Shown here in pieces: positions 35,522-46,879 of a stretch of 64,000 nucleotides of DNA. The notes below the pieces were generated by a model. That model ran no database searches. It was given only the letters and a program-made list of their open reading frames with translations, and was not told where the DNA came from. The position numbers were made by a program, and so were the translations under genes. Each line of letters opens with the position of its first letter. The first letter of the stretch is position 1. The DNA comes from Cryptomeria japonica (lineage: Eukaryota; Streptophyta; Pinopsida; Cupressales; Cupressaceae): contig NC_081415.1 of assembly GCF_030272615.1 (NCBI RefSeq), positions 630,393,240 through 630,457,239 of the forward strand, in the 5' to 3' direction.

Positions 35522-36526
35522 GTGGATGAATTTCCTAAAGTCTCAGAGGCAACCAGTTCAAAGAAAAAGGATGAAGATCCTTGCATTTTATTTTTAGAAC
35601 CAGAAACTATGAAATCTAAAACCAGCAAAGCAAATATTGATGTACCAGTTCAACCAGAACACATAAATTCAGTAGAAGATGTTGAACCTGAAGATAATGA
35701 TCATGTTATTCCAAGATATGTGAGATTGAATCACATTCCTGAACAGATTATTGGAGATAAGGATGTTGGAGTACTAACCAGAAGAAGAATCAAAGAGAAA
35801 TCTTGCATGATCTCCACTATGGAATCAAGAACTACTAAGGAAGCATGTGGTGATGATCATTGGGTTAAAGCTATGGAGGAGGAATTAGATCAAATTGAGA
35901 AAAACAACACATGGACCCTAGTACCCTGACCGGTAAATAAAAATGTGATATGTACTAAGTGGGTTTTCAGGAACAAGTTGAATGAAGATGGTGTTGTAGT
36001 TTGCAACAAAGCTAGTTGGTTTGCAAAGGTTATACACGAGGAAGGAAAAGACTATGGTGATACTTTTGCACCAGTGGCAAGACTGGAAGGTATCAAAACT
36101 TTACTTGCATTTGCAGCACACAAGAAATTCAAGTTATATCAGATGGATGTTTAGTTAGGGTTTTTGAATGGGATACTAGAAGATGAAGTATACATTGAGT
36201 AGCCAGATGGTTATACTCTGACTGATAAGAAAGATATGGTATGTAGATTGCATAAAGCTTTATATGGATTAAAGTAGGCTCCAAGAGCATCGTATGAAAG
36301 GCTTCATACACATTTGATGAAGATAGGCTTTCTAAGAACCATGGATGATAGTAACATATATCTCAAATCTAAAGGAGATAAAATACTAGTCAGTGAAGTA
36401 TTTGTTGATGATATCATATTTGGAGGTAATAATGACATGAGCAACAGTTTTGCAGATGAAATGAAAAATGAGTTTGAAATGTCTTTAGTGGGAGAAATAA
36501 AAAATTTCATAGGCTTGCAAATATAG
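35522..36526 (+). pseudogene. Copia-2 reverse transcriptase
   Basis: An acidic linker leads to [80 protein letters not shown] (catalytic DD) and EMSLVGEIKNFIGLQI. Stops include TAG at 36200-36202 (YIE*PDG) and 36275-36277 (GLK*APR), where Copia-1 in this window has Gln, and a TGA after LVP where CGA is expected. It is inactive. Confidence 0.92.
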
Positions 36527-36565
36527 CAAATGAAGAATGGTATTTTTGTCACATAGTCTAAGTAT

Positions 36566-37351
36566 GTGAAAGAGGTCTTGAAGACATTTGGCATGAGTGA
36601 CTATAAACCAGTTGGGACACCTATGGTTACAGGTTGTAAGTTGTCTAAGGAAGATGAGTCCAAATCTATTGATGAGAAGGAATACAAGTCAATGATTGGA
36701 AAATTGCACTATGTTGTTCACAGCAGATCGGACATAGCTCATGCAGTTGGTAGAGTTGCTAGGTTCCAGAAGAATCCTAAGGAAACACATCTAATAGCAA
36801 CCAAGAGAATTTTTAGATATTTCAAAGGTACTGTTGATTATGGGTTATGGTATCCATATGGAGGAAATTTTGACTTGAAGGTGTACACAGATGCAGATTG
36901 GGCAGGAAATGATGACCAGAAAAGCACAACTAGTGGAGCATTTTTTCTTAGAGGAAGACTTGTTTCATGGAGTAGTAAGAACCAAAATTGTACTTCACAA
37001 TCTACTGTCGAAGCTGAGTATGTTGCAGCTTACATGAATTGCACACAAGCTATATGGATGAGGCACATTTTGGAAAGTTTTAAGATGAAGATTTCAGAAC
37101 CTATAAAGATTTTATGTGATAATACAAGTGCCATAAATATTTCCAAGAATCCTATTTTGCATGCACAAACCAAGCATATTGAATTGAAGTATCATTTCTT
37201 GAGGGAAAAAGTTCAGAGTAAAGATGTGATCTTGGAGCATGTTTCTACCAAGGAACAGCTTGCAGGTATTTTTACTAAACCTCTGCCTAAGACTACTTTT
37301 GATTATCTTAGAAGTCAGTTAGGGGTTATCCCTCTTCATGAAGTTAGTTAA
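36566..37351 (+). pseudogene. Copia-2 RT thumb and RNase H, best-kept frame
   Basis: This 261-codon open frame shows MKEVLKTFGMSDYKPVGTPM, YKSMIGKLHYV, AVGRVARFQKNPKETH, then RNase H with VYTDADWAGN (Asp), STVEAEYVAA (Glu), ILCDNTSAINISKNP (Asp), HIELKYHFLRE and GIFTKPLPK. The catalytic residues are present. It ends about 320 bases before the PPT, the normal place. It is marked as a pseudogene because the polyprotein upstream is broken. Confidence 0.93.
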
Positions 37352-37670
37352 GTATGATGTAGATTACATCAGTCCTGGAGCTACTTGCAAAATTTTATAG
37401 AAGGATTGGTGTAGAAGTGGATTTATTCCACAAGGGGAGCATCAAGTTGCAGATTGTTGATGATGCATAGTGAAAATTGACATTACATGTTTTACTTTCA
37501 ATTTGGCATTGTTGTCAAATGGGGAGAAGAATTATGTGATTATGGGAAGGAGAACTAGTGACAAGCTGAAGACATGGATAGCATGGTGAATACTTGGTAA
37601 TGTAAACCAAAATTTCTATCCACAATCACGCAGCAATCAATGGTATTGATATTTGTATTGCCGTCAATTC
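37352..37670 (+). other. Copia-2 3' untranslated region
   Basis: This non-coding stretch lies between the polyprotein stop and the PPT. It contains GGGGAGCATCAAGTTGCAGATTG-like sequence, a degenerate second PPT neighbourhood. No gene was found. Confidence 0.65.
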
Positions 37671-37683
37671 CAAAGGGGGAGAT
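37671..37683 (+). promoter_or_regulatory. Copia-2 polypurine tract
   Basis: CAAAGGGGGAGAT directly precedes the 3' LTR start TGTTGGC. It is identical in core to the Copia-1 PPT. Confidence 0.92.
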
Positions 37684-39056
37684 TGTTGGCATTTGCATGA
37701 AGATAGCATTAATGATATGTTATGTTGTCATTGATGTCAATTAAATCGGTAATGATATTGTTCATATTGTTGTAATATTGTTATTGTAACTGGTAGGAAG
37801 AATTTTTGGAGTGAACCGGTAACCAATGTAAACCTTATCTATTGATGTAACCGGTAAACCCTACCTATTGTTTTTTATAAACCCTAACCGATTAAGTTTG
37901 GTGAATTGGTTATATTGGTTTATGATCTGACGATGAGTGGTAATGATCATGGTACGTATGATTATTGTATGAAGACAATTCAAATATATTTTGGCAAGTT
38001 GTTGTAATGGTTTTTGTCTAGGAAATGAGAAAATGTATTGCATCTAATGCAAAGCCCGTGATGAGTTACTAAGTTTGATGAAGCGGTGATCAAGGAGTGG
38101 TCAAGGTTTTCTTAATTGATGTGCAGAGATTGCTATGTAATCCAACTGTCATGCTTGAACCGATTGTTTGTAATCTCGATGAGAATTAGGTTTTTGTTGT
38201 ATTACCGACCTGATTGATTTGTTTATAAGGTTGATGAAGTTGTTTAGTTTAATGATTTGGCAAAGAGATAGACACAGTTCAATTGAGTGTGTGGTTGCTA
38301 AACCGAATGAGGTATTTGCAGTTTGAGTAAAGGCAGATAGGATCATGAAATGGATCTGATTAAGAAAGTGTATTTCTATTCAGACATATCAACAAACTAT
38401 TGTTGTTTTCTAACAATTACAATAGAATTGAAATCCCCTAACCGGGTAAGCTCTAACAAGCTTGGTTCTATTCAAATCCTCTAACAAGGTGGTCCATTAG
38501 ATTGGATTTTCAAATCCTCTACCGAGGTTACTCCTTATGGGGTATTGCTTCTAACAAGGCATTTGTAGTCAATCCCTTAACCAGGTGATTCCTAACAGGA
38601 TCAGTTCTTAATAGGACTTTTTGTAAAAGCTTTAATAGGCTAGGCTCCTAACAGGGTGAACTTCAAAAGAGTTCAGATAGTTATCTTGTGAGTCTCATCT
38701 CACCGTGTTTTTTACCTATTTGGGTTTCCACGTCAAAAATATTTGTGTCAAGTGTTGAATGTTTTTGTGGTTATGTTTGTATAGTTTATTTACTTAACTA
38801 CTTAACTATTTTGATAAGTCGTGATAACCAGAAGCATTGAGATATGAAGAAGTTGTTTACTGTTAATTTGTTGTAACGGTCAATCAGTTTATGTTATGAG
38901 TTTTTATTTTGATAAGAGGTATTACATTGTTAGTTCTAAGTTTACTTTGAAAGATTGATTTTCAAGACTGGTGAAGTTTGTATCAGTTTTTCTATCTACT
39001 GATTCACCCCCCCTCTCAGTAGTTCAATGGATACTTATTCTTTCATCATACTATCA
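37684..39056 (+). repeat. Copia-2 3' LTR
   Basis: This matches 28988-30365 with scattered substitutions. It starts TGTTGGCATTTGC and ends CATACTATCA, then the GGAAC target copy. Confidence 0.94.
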
Positions 39057-39262
39057 GGAACAATATCATCTGTGAACCATTCACAATCTGCAAAACTTCA
39101 TCCAAGGAAGGTAAGGGATAGTTGTCTTTTTCGGATACCTTGTTGAGATTTTGGAAATCTACGCATAGCCTAATCTCTCCATTCCTTTTCTGTACTGGTA
39201 CCAAGCTAGCCATCCAGGTGGAATGGCGTATAGGGAAAATGATCCTAGTAGTAAGCAACTTC
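39057..39262 (-). pseudogene. Gypsy-A RT, N-terminal part
   Basis: The frame reads IRHSTWMASLVPVQKRNGEI, RLCVDFQNLNKV, KDNYPLPSLDEVLQ and VNGSQMI, then stops at the Copia-2 insertion and continues at 28987. These are the first RT motifs (VPV.KKNG..R.C.DFR.LN). The first catalytic Asp lies just across the insertion in LFFDNYLGYNQ. Confidence 0.92.
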
Positions 39263-39844
39263 TAAACTTATTTGAAAATAAGGGGCTCTATCAATGAATT
39301 GGCAGGTCCTTGTTTCTGTCTGAATGGCTTTGTATTGGGTTTCAGAGGTATAACATGTGTGATAATAGATGTATCAAATGTTTTTCAGGTCTTCATATCC
39401 CCATGCTATAACATCAATATATTCCCTTAGGATTTGCAAGATTTTTTCCCTTAGTGGGAGTGCAAATATTTTCAATGTAAACTATATTTTCTCGACCTTC
39501 CTAACCAATGTTATGTGGTTCATATTTTTTGGCATTTGAGTCAGTAGTCAATTTTTTTTACCCTGGGATCAGAGTCAAAAAGTCGCTCTAGGGTGACCAT
39601 ACCTTTAGGAATAACATTCATGGGAAGGTTAACAATATCCTCATTTCTATCTTCATCAGTAGCATTTGATCTATCATCTTCATCAATAATTTTTTCTAAA
39701 GGCACCAATTAGCAAGGAAAGCTCGAATGTGTCTATCATCTTCAAAGACTTGGAAATGAGTGATGTTGTTCTATGCAAATGGTGTTGAGACCATCTCTAT
39801 AGAGAATCTTTTCAAAGGAGACTGACTTACTATTTCCAACATAC
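39263..39844 (-). other. Gypsy-A linker between RNase H and RT
   Basis: Decayed coding DNA joins the upstream RNase H to RT. Open pieces exist but stops are frequent and no domain is clear. Confidence 0.5.
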
Positions 39845-40215
39845 TTCTTGTTATATCCAATGCATCTGATATGCCATTTCTTTTTCTGGGTACTAACTGA
39901 ATGTCAAAAGCATCAAAATCTTTAATCAGCTCCCATACCCTGTTCCTATATGTTTCAAGCCTCTTATCATGACATGCATACTGACTCCTTACTTGCTTAA
40001 CCACCAACTTAGAATCTCCTTGCACCCTTAAACATTTAGCAACCTTCTTAAGGGAAAAGAGGAGTCCTCTAACTAAGGCCTCATATTCAGCCATATTATT
40101 AGTACAAGAGAATTGGGGTCAATATGAAGCTATAAAGTTTTTCCCTTTGGGACTAGTTAGTTCAACTCCAGCTCCACTGCCTTGTTTGGATCTAGATACA
40201 TCAAACTTAAAAAGA
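39845..40215 (-). pseudogene. Gypsy-A extra RNase H, upstream of RT
   Basis: This is an RNase H-like domain of the archaeal/plant type, separate from the one after RT. In order: LFKFDVSRSKQGSGAGVEL (first Asp), CTNNMAEYEALVRGLL (Glu), LRVQGDSKLVVKQV (second Asp), RLETYRNRVWELIKDFD and KRNGISDALD (last Asp). All four expected acidic residues are present, with one TGA between the first two. It lies between protease and RT on the same strand. In well-known Tat elements the extra RNase H comes after the native one, so this position is notable. Confidence 0.85.
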
Positions 40216-41021
40216 TAGATCTCATCATTGATCTTCCTTATATTATGTTCTTTGGGAATGGTAATTGTAGGAACTTGCATTGGTTCTAAGTCTGATTGTC
40301 ATTCTTCAGAAAAAGCATTCGTAGAATCCTTCATAGGATCTATTGTTGACTCATGTGTATCAGAAGGAACTTCAGTGGTTGCAAGAAAAGTTTGTACAAC
40401 ATGTGGCTCTGCTATGGTCATGGTTGGATCTTTTGCTTGTTCATATTTCTCATGTTGAGTAATTTCTACTTCAAAATCCTAGTCTTCGCATTCTTCAGGT
40501 GCAGTATCATAATCAGTGTCTTCTTCAGATTAAGGACTCATCAAATTTGTAACTTCATTTTTACAATCAATGCAATCCACCTCTGAATGTTCTTGGTAGT
40601 GAATTCTACACCATTGGGGCAACAGTAAATCTTTGAGCTGAAGGTCATTTCCTAACAACTACATCCCTTGCCGCATTTTCAAAACAAACTTCTTGATCCT
40701 CTTCATCTGATCAAGAACATCAACTTGTTGTGGCTTGGATACGGGTGGAGTTGTGAAAGTTATAATTTCATTCATTTTATAAACTCCAGGACTTACTTCA
40801 ATGTAAGCTACCTCATTAGTGACCCCATAATCAGTAATCAGCTTCTTCAACCTAGGCTCACTATCAATTTGTATATGGTTACTCACTCCTTTCCATGGAA
40901 GCCATAGATAGGTGAAACATGTTAAAAAGTATACTCCCAAAGTCTTAGACCAATCCCTATTGAGAAGCATCACGTATACTTTAGGTATGTCAACAACTTG
41001 GATATCTATATAACGAGATAC
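40216..41021 (-). pseudogene. Gypsy-A region between protease and RNase H
   Basis: One open piece (40659-40973) reads MLLNRDWSKTLGVYFLTCFT, WLPWKGVSNHIQIDSEPRLK. It follows the protease and contains the LNRDW motif, equivalent to the ILGRPW-type protease flap end of gypsy elements. An acidic segment follows (SEEDTDYDTAPEECED). The rest is a linker without recognised domains. Confidence 0.65.
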
Positions 41022-41321
41022 TCAAGGATTAGTGCTCAGTTGAATATAAACATCTTTTAGTTCCCCAATTACATTGACTTCAATTTTATCCAGCTGTACC
41101 AATGTGTTGTTGGTATGAACTAGATTGAGACCTAATTTCTGATAAATGAAATAAGGCATTACACTTCCTAAGGCTCCTGAATCTACCAAGCAATTATGTA
41201 TGTTCTTCCCAAAAACAATTATACTTAACAAAAATAGAGGATTTCCAGTGTTATCAGGACGAGTTGTTGTGTTAACATCTTCTATTCCTGCCATTTTGAC
41301 TTCATGACTTTGTGCCTCCAA
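41022..41321 (-). pseudogene. Gypsy-A aspartic protease
   Basis: The frame shows NPLFLLSIIVFGKNIHNCLV then DSGALGSVMPYFIYQKLGL. The active-site triplet is D-S-G, followed by NVIGELKDVYIQL. It continues past a TGA into the LNRDW motif at about 40970. It would process the Gag-Pol polyprotein. The active site itself is intact but the frame is broken. Confidence 0.88.
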
Positions 41322-43373
41322 CTGATCAAGTTTCTTAAGAAGAGCTTCCTTCTACTTGGAGCAATATTGTAATACTTCCAAGAGAGACATTGTGGTGGCA
41401 GTATTATCCATTTCTCTGGTGACATCATATGACCTCTTAATAGAGTATTATTGACCCTTTTAACCTTTAGACTTTACTCCTTGGAAGGGTGGAGACAGAG
41501 GCAGATTGTTACTTGCAGTTGGATCTAGTGGAATTTGGCTACCCTTAGGAGGCATAGGTGTAGTAAATGGCCCTTTTCCTTGACTCTTCAAGTTATAAGT
41601 ATTCATTGTATTCTGAAAGGCATGCTCATCATAAACCAATGGTTTTGCCTAAGCTTCTCCTTCAAACTCCCTAAATAGGAAAGTATCTACTAGCATCGCA
41701 GTGTTGACCTTCTCAGGTTCCTTAGTAGAAGATCCTCTCAGTTGTGAATCAGCTTATGCAATCCTAATCATCTTCTCCATTTGAGCACAGTTAACTTTTG
41801 AGTGTAATGCCATATCATGTAACCTGCACCAATTAGTCATTAAATTCATGTCATACATATTAACCGTCTGAGTCTGATTAGGATTATCTCTCACATCAGG
41901 ATGATCATGGTTTACACCCCCATTGTTTGGACCAGTATTCCACTATTTATTGTAAGGTTTGGGATTATATCTCTGATTTTGGTTTTGGTTTTGATAACTT
42001 TGTTGGTTGTTATATGACTGAGATTGGTTATACCATCCTTGTGGGTTCATCTTTAGTTGGCTTAAGTCAGTAATGACTTGGGATAGAATTTTCTTCGATG
42101 CTTCTACTTCAGTTGAGAGGTGTGAGCCTTGATCAGTCGATGCTAATGTTGCTTGATTTGTGAATACTTTGTTAGGAGGATTATACAATTGTATCATTCC
42201 ATGTGGGGCAGCAATGTTGGGGATAGTCCATTGTAAATCTTGAGATGCAAATTGTTGGTTTACTTGTTGATTTGCAGTTGGTTGTGGTCCATATAACAGA
42301 ACCAGATTCATAGTTGGTTCTCCAACTAGTGTTGATGATGATACTCCTAGAATTTGGTTGTAGTTTCCATAATCATCCCAATAGGAAGGTTGTGTCCAAT
42401 TCCTCCAGGTGTTTGATTCAATTCTTGATTCATTTTGATAGCAAGGCATATACTTTTGCCAAGGTATCTCTGTCAGCTTCAGGTACAGTTTGTTTAATAA
42501 ACATTGTGCTCCAAGGGTCAATGGCCCTAAAGTAAGCTTCAATTGCTACCAGTTGTGCAACTTGATAAGGAGCTTGAAGTTTCTTGTAATCTCTCTAAAA
42601 ACTCGTATTGAAGGCATTTAAAGGCTCATTAGGCAACTTCTTCAATGAAGCAAATTGATGATAAAGGGTTGATGGATCGACATATACTTGAAACTGAGCA
42701 ATAAAAGCATTTTCCAAAGTCTCCCAACTAGTAATGGAGTTAGCAGGAAGAGTTAAATACTAGTTGTACTCGTTGTCTCCTAATGAGTATGGGAAGAGTC
42801 GACACACCACATCTTGATGTTCTACATGATTATGAACCACTGCATCTTTGAACACTTCAATATGCTCTTCCACTGTCTTAGGTCCCCCAAATTCATATTT
42901 GCTACAAAATTTGTTTGGGTTTCTATGGAGATCATGAATTCCTCTAGGTATTGCTCCTAATGGTATGATTTTGGTTAAAAATGTCATTTGAGGTTGTGGT
43001 GGATTCTGACTTATGAAAGGTGCAACGATGGGTTGAGGACTAGGGATTAGCTGGTTTTCTACGTTAGATTCTGATGATTTCACTAGTGAGTCTATTAAAG
43101 ACTATCTTGTAGCTTTGTTTCTCTTCTTCCTAGTCACAGATCCTAACTCTACCAAGTCTGATGGGGAAGATGTGCTCCTAAGAACTCTCTGAAACTATTC
43201 TAGAGAAAAAGAAGATATATGCTCTAGTTTGTTTCCTCAATTTCTTGGTGGTTGAGGAGGTGGTTGAGGGCTTCTTTGAGCAAGGAGATGTGTTTTCACT
43301 TTGGCTTCTATGTATCTACCCTTATTCCTTTCGTTGTCAAGCACTTCTCCCATATGTAACCAATCACTATAAC
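41322..43373 (-). pseudogene. Gypsy-A gag
   Basis: The gag core (about 42470-43080) reads GIHDLHRNPNKFCSKYEFGG, EEHIEVFKDAVVHNHVEHQD, LTLPANSITSWETLENAF and YHQFASLKKLPNEPLNAF, the retrotransposon gag fold. The C-terminal part is Gln/Asn-rich (NQQSYQNQNQNQRYNPKPYN) with CRLHDMALHSKVNC, a degenerate zinc-binding segment. Several TAG and TAA stops occur. The N-terminus (IEAKVKTHLLAQRSPQPPPQ) runs into Gypsy-B at 43374. Confidence 0.82.
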
Positions 43374-44420
43374 TGTCATGCTCTGTGAAGTGTATGTACC
43401 TGCAAACACAATGCACTCAATAAATCATTACAAGCAATGGTTAGTGAATTAAATCAAAGAAAGACAAAACCATAGCTAAGCGATCTATCGCCTCCTAGTA
43501 AATGCGAGTATGAATTTTGCTCTCAGATCTTGGTATGCAAACTCTAGTGACTTGACTACACTTAAATGGAGGATTTAAATGATGAAGATGCATGAGCTAG
43601 AAATGATAGCATGATTAAGCTACATGATTTCATGATTATTCTAGAAAATAAACTAGAATGAAGATGCACTTAAGCCAAAATTGACCATGATAACAATGCT
43701 TGAAATGATAAACTTGAAGCTAGATGCCTATAGTAACAATTCTTGAATGCAAATGAGATGAATCAATCGGGATGCAAAATTATATGAAATTGGGACCCTT
43801 TGTGCTCCGAAATGGGGTCTATTTATAGGATTTCCCAAGGCTAAGGGTGAGGTGGCAAGAATCAACGGTCAAGATTGAACTGAAGATATCAATGGTTAAA
43901 TTGGAGGAGGTTGGCAAAGGGGTTGGACTAAAGGGAACATCTGTCATCTCTATGGTAACAAGTGTCAAGAGGCTTCTAGAAGGGTTTGGATGAAAGGGAA
44001 CACTTAGTGACAAGTGTCACAAAGCTTCTAGAAGAGGTTGGATGAAAGGGAACATGGGTAAATGGAATGGGTTAGGTTTATAAGAGGTTAGGTTGGGTGG
44101 TTGAAAGTTAGGAGAATTTGAATTTTAAAAATTCAAATAATAGGAAAAGGCTAATTAATTTCAACAACTCATGAATTTGATTTGTATTAAAGGATTTAGA
44201 AGAAATGAATTTTATGGGGGGAATTAATTAATTTGAATTAATTAATTAAAGAGGATTATTGAAATGAACCTATTAAATAAATCCTTAGATTTATTAATAA
44301 GTAGAGGAAAGGGGAAATTTAATCAAATTGCTTAGTGAATTGAATTAAATTGGAAAGGAAGATTAATTAAATAATTGCTTATTTAATTAATTATCTTCAG
44401 ACCATTTTTAGGTGTATACA
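43374..44420 (-). repeat. Gypsy-B 3' LTR
   Basis: This matches 52001-53043 with few differences. It starts TGTCATGCTC and ends GTGTATACA on the plus strand. A minus-strand TATA box lies at 43820-43827. Confidence 0.95.
43820..43827 (-). promoter_or_regulatory. Gypsy-B LTR TATA box (3' copy)
   Basis: TATAAATA on the minus strand, conserved in both LTRs, about 600 bases into the LTR in the direction of transcription. Confidence 0.65.
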
Positions 44421-44434
44421 TTTTGCCCCTCTTT
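44421..44434 (-). promoter_or_regulatory. Gypsy-B polypurine tract
   Basis: The minus strand reads AAAGAGGGGCAAAA directly before the LTR start TGTATACACC. Confidence 0.85.
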
Positions 44435-45599
44435 GAAGCGAGGTGTGATGACGCGTTGATGCAAAGAATAATCTCATTTTGATGTTGATATTTATTTGAT
44501 AGGATGCCCCAGCTCTTGATTGCTAAATTCTGGTACGATGATGCCCCCTCGGGAGATTAATTGAGATAATTGATCTTTGGAGTTTTTATGAAATTGATAT
44601 CATGATAGATTTGATTTGATTTCTGCAACTATGTTTTGATGAAAATGCGAGTTCTTCAATTAGCTTGATTGATTAGATTGATAAGATTGATAAATATTGA
44701 TTGGTTAGTTTGATAAGATCAAAATTCAGTCTAGTTTCAGGAAGGATTCATCTTGTATAAGACAACGATGATCAAAGCGTCTAGTTTCAGGAAGGATTCA
44801 TCCTATATAAGACATGATCAGAACCTCTGGTTTCAGGAAGGATACATTTTGTATAAGACATGAATCAAAATCGATTAGATTTGATTGATTGATTTGATTT
44901 GATAAGGTTGATTAGATAAACAACTGACAGTTTGTTGATATCAAGTTGCTGAAATTTTTGGATATGTTGATGTTGATTCTGTTGAGAGAGTAGCATAAGA
45001 TTTTCACTGGGTCAACAATATCTGAAGAGATATGAGTCATTCGTCAAATTGCGTATACACTTGTGATGATACTTTGATGATTCCTACGATAGATTTAACC
45101 TTGGACAAAAGGAGCATGCAGGATCCCATGCAAGAATGAAATGCAAGCTAAAATGCAAATGAAAAATGCAAAGAGATGCAAATTATGACTAGACCAGTCA
45201 CTGGATTATTGCATTTTTGTAATCATTGAGCTTTTGAAATGTGGGAAGTGAGTGCAAACATCGATGGTATAATTAAACCATGATGACCTGAGCAATTCTT
45301 CCTGGATTTTGATATAGCAAGTTAGCACAATCATCGAGGTATAATTGAACTGAGATGACCTGAGTGTTGCTTGCGTAAAAAAGGTAGTATTAATCATTTC
45401 AATACGCAAATCAGAAATTTCTTCAATGATATTCTAATGATCATGTCCCGAGACAAATTTGCACATATTAATGATTAATTTTCAAACAGCAGACAAGAAA
45501 AATAACATGTTCCTTCCATGTTCCTCTAGTCAAAGACATCCTGGAGTCACTCAGAAATCATGATAGCAAAAAATAAATATAGAAAATTTAAACAATCAT
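44435..45599 (-). other. Gypsy-B 3' non-coding region with small repeats
   Basis: No coding motif was found. It includes a GATTGATT-rich stretch, a 46-50-bp tandem repeat at 44730-44870, and a near-duplicate pair (CATCGATGGTATAATTAAAC at about 45258; CATCGAGGTATAATTGAAC at about 45333). It begins where the RT frame is lost. Confidence 0.65.
44730..44870 (+). repeat. Tandem repeat, 3 units of about 46-50 bp
   Basis: Three units begin TCTAGTTTCAGGAAGGATTC or TCTGGTTTCAGGAAGGATAC and contain GTATAAGACA. Confidence 0.85.
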
Positions 45600-46777
45600 G
45601 TTACAATCATTATCCAAAAAGATATTATCCACTGAAAAGTGTGTGATATGCTCTGGATCTAACCCTGGCATGTCTGCATGTGACCAGGCAAAATTGATTT
45701 GCCTTTGTTTGAAGAATTCTACATATTGTTGCATTATTCTTTGGACAGAGAAGTCATTGGATGAAGAATCTTTGGTTTCTCTATTGTGCCAATGTTAACT
45801 GCCTCTGTTGGTTCGATCAAAATGGATGATCTTTCTTGATAGTGCTTAGGTAAAGTGTCAAATCTCCCATCTTTCGGCGCCTCGAGGAGGTTTTCACCAT
45901 TAGATTCATCCTTTCTTTTTACTTTTTCTTGGTCTAATGTTGCCAAGAAATGGTTTTCAGCATTAGACCTGATACTGTTTTCTTTATTTTCATTTTTGCG
46001 AATAGGAGATTTGGCACCCACTTGATTGGAAGATGTGTTGCTGAAATTCCTGGTGAGAGTTGTTATAGGTTCGATTATATTAAGATATACAAATATGGCA
46101 TGGTCATTTGGAAAGGTATTAATAGCAGTAAGTCCTTTATTTTCCCAATCAATAAGCTTAGGGTGGATTAAAGGTAAAGGGTCTTCAGGTTGGTATGTTT
46201 CAAGGGTTTCAAGAGTCATGATGGATGTATCAAAGTTTTCAATACGTATGTCGATGTCTAGGATGGTACTCTCATTAGAATGACCTCTTGTAAGAAATTC
46301 CTGATCGTCCTCGGTTAAGTCCAAGTTAGGCAAATGTGATTCTGATTCAAGTAGGCTAGTTCCTGACATTTGTCCTACATACGTGTGAACTATATCGACT
46401 TCTATATCTCCTTCAAAGCATTTTTCTTCAAGTGATTCTTCAAAGTGATATGAATCCCATTCCCATTCATTAGAATATGTATCACTTGCAGCCTGCAGTC
46501 TACAGATTTGGTCATATAGCATTTCTTCTGCTTTTCTAGCTATACTTTTCCTTCTTTCATATTCAACCTCTTCAGGACTGAGATTGAGTTTTGTCAACTT
46601 TTCTATGAGTTCTCCTAGACTTATATTAGCTTCTTTCTTGTTTTGATTTAGATTTAATGTTGCTTGAGAGATGATTTTAGTTTTTTTCTCTTGTTGATTT
46701 GGAGCTTGCTTCTTTTTCCATTTTGTGTTTGCTTGTGCTTGTTGTTTAGCAGATTTTTCTTCCCTTTCAATTGCCAA
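45600..46777 (-). pseudogene. Gypsy-B linker and truncated pre-RT stub
   Basis: A 347-codon frame (45734-46777) carries a charged start (EREEKSAKQQAQANTKWKKK), acidic middle segments and an end with GRFDTLPKHYQERSSILIEP, matching 59527-60530 of Gypsy-C. After a frame break near 45730 it reads VEFFKQRQINFAWSHADMPG, LDPEHITHFSVD, the segment just before RT. There the similarity to Gypsy-C ends: no RT, RNase H or integrase follows before the PPT. Confidence 0.82.
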
Positions 46778-46879
46778 TTGTTCTTGTATGTTTTCATATT
46801 CCTCTTGTTGTTGACTAAAATATGTGTCTTTCAGTACAGTGACTTGTCCATACCCTAAGCATGTTTTGTCATTGGTCTG

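Larger units (their letters stand above)
28988..39056 (+). mobile_element. Ty1/copia retrotransposon (Copia-2) inside Gypsy-A RT
   Basis: This plus-strand copia element has two LTRs (1378 and 1373 bp), a PBS and a PPT. Target copies are AGAAC at 28983-28987 and GGAAC at 39057-39061, one mismatch apart. Removing it makes the Gypsy-A RT frame continuous, which proves it is a later insertion. Gag is cut by a DNA element and by an internal deletion. Confidence 0.95.
26786..43373 (-). mobile_element. Ty3/gypsy element with extra RNase H (Gypsy-A), interrupted
   Basis: This is the minus-strand host element of the nest, in the order gag, protease, RNase H, RT, second RNase H, integrase. Copia-2 interrupts it inside RT at 28988-39056, and the RT frame reads on exactly across the insertion. 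Gypsy-B at 43374 cuts off its 5' side. I could not find its LTRs. On the left, downstream of integrase, the DNA changes to another element's leader. It is inactive from many stops. Confidence 0.85.

Noticed and set aside
43374-44420. A possible host gene promoter in the Gypsy-B LTR
   Set aside because: The sequence is duplicated at 52001-53043 with target duplications, so it is an LTR. No host exon follows it.
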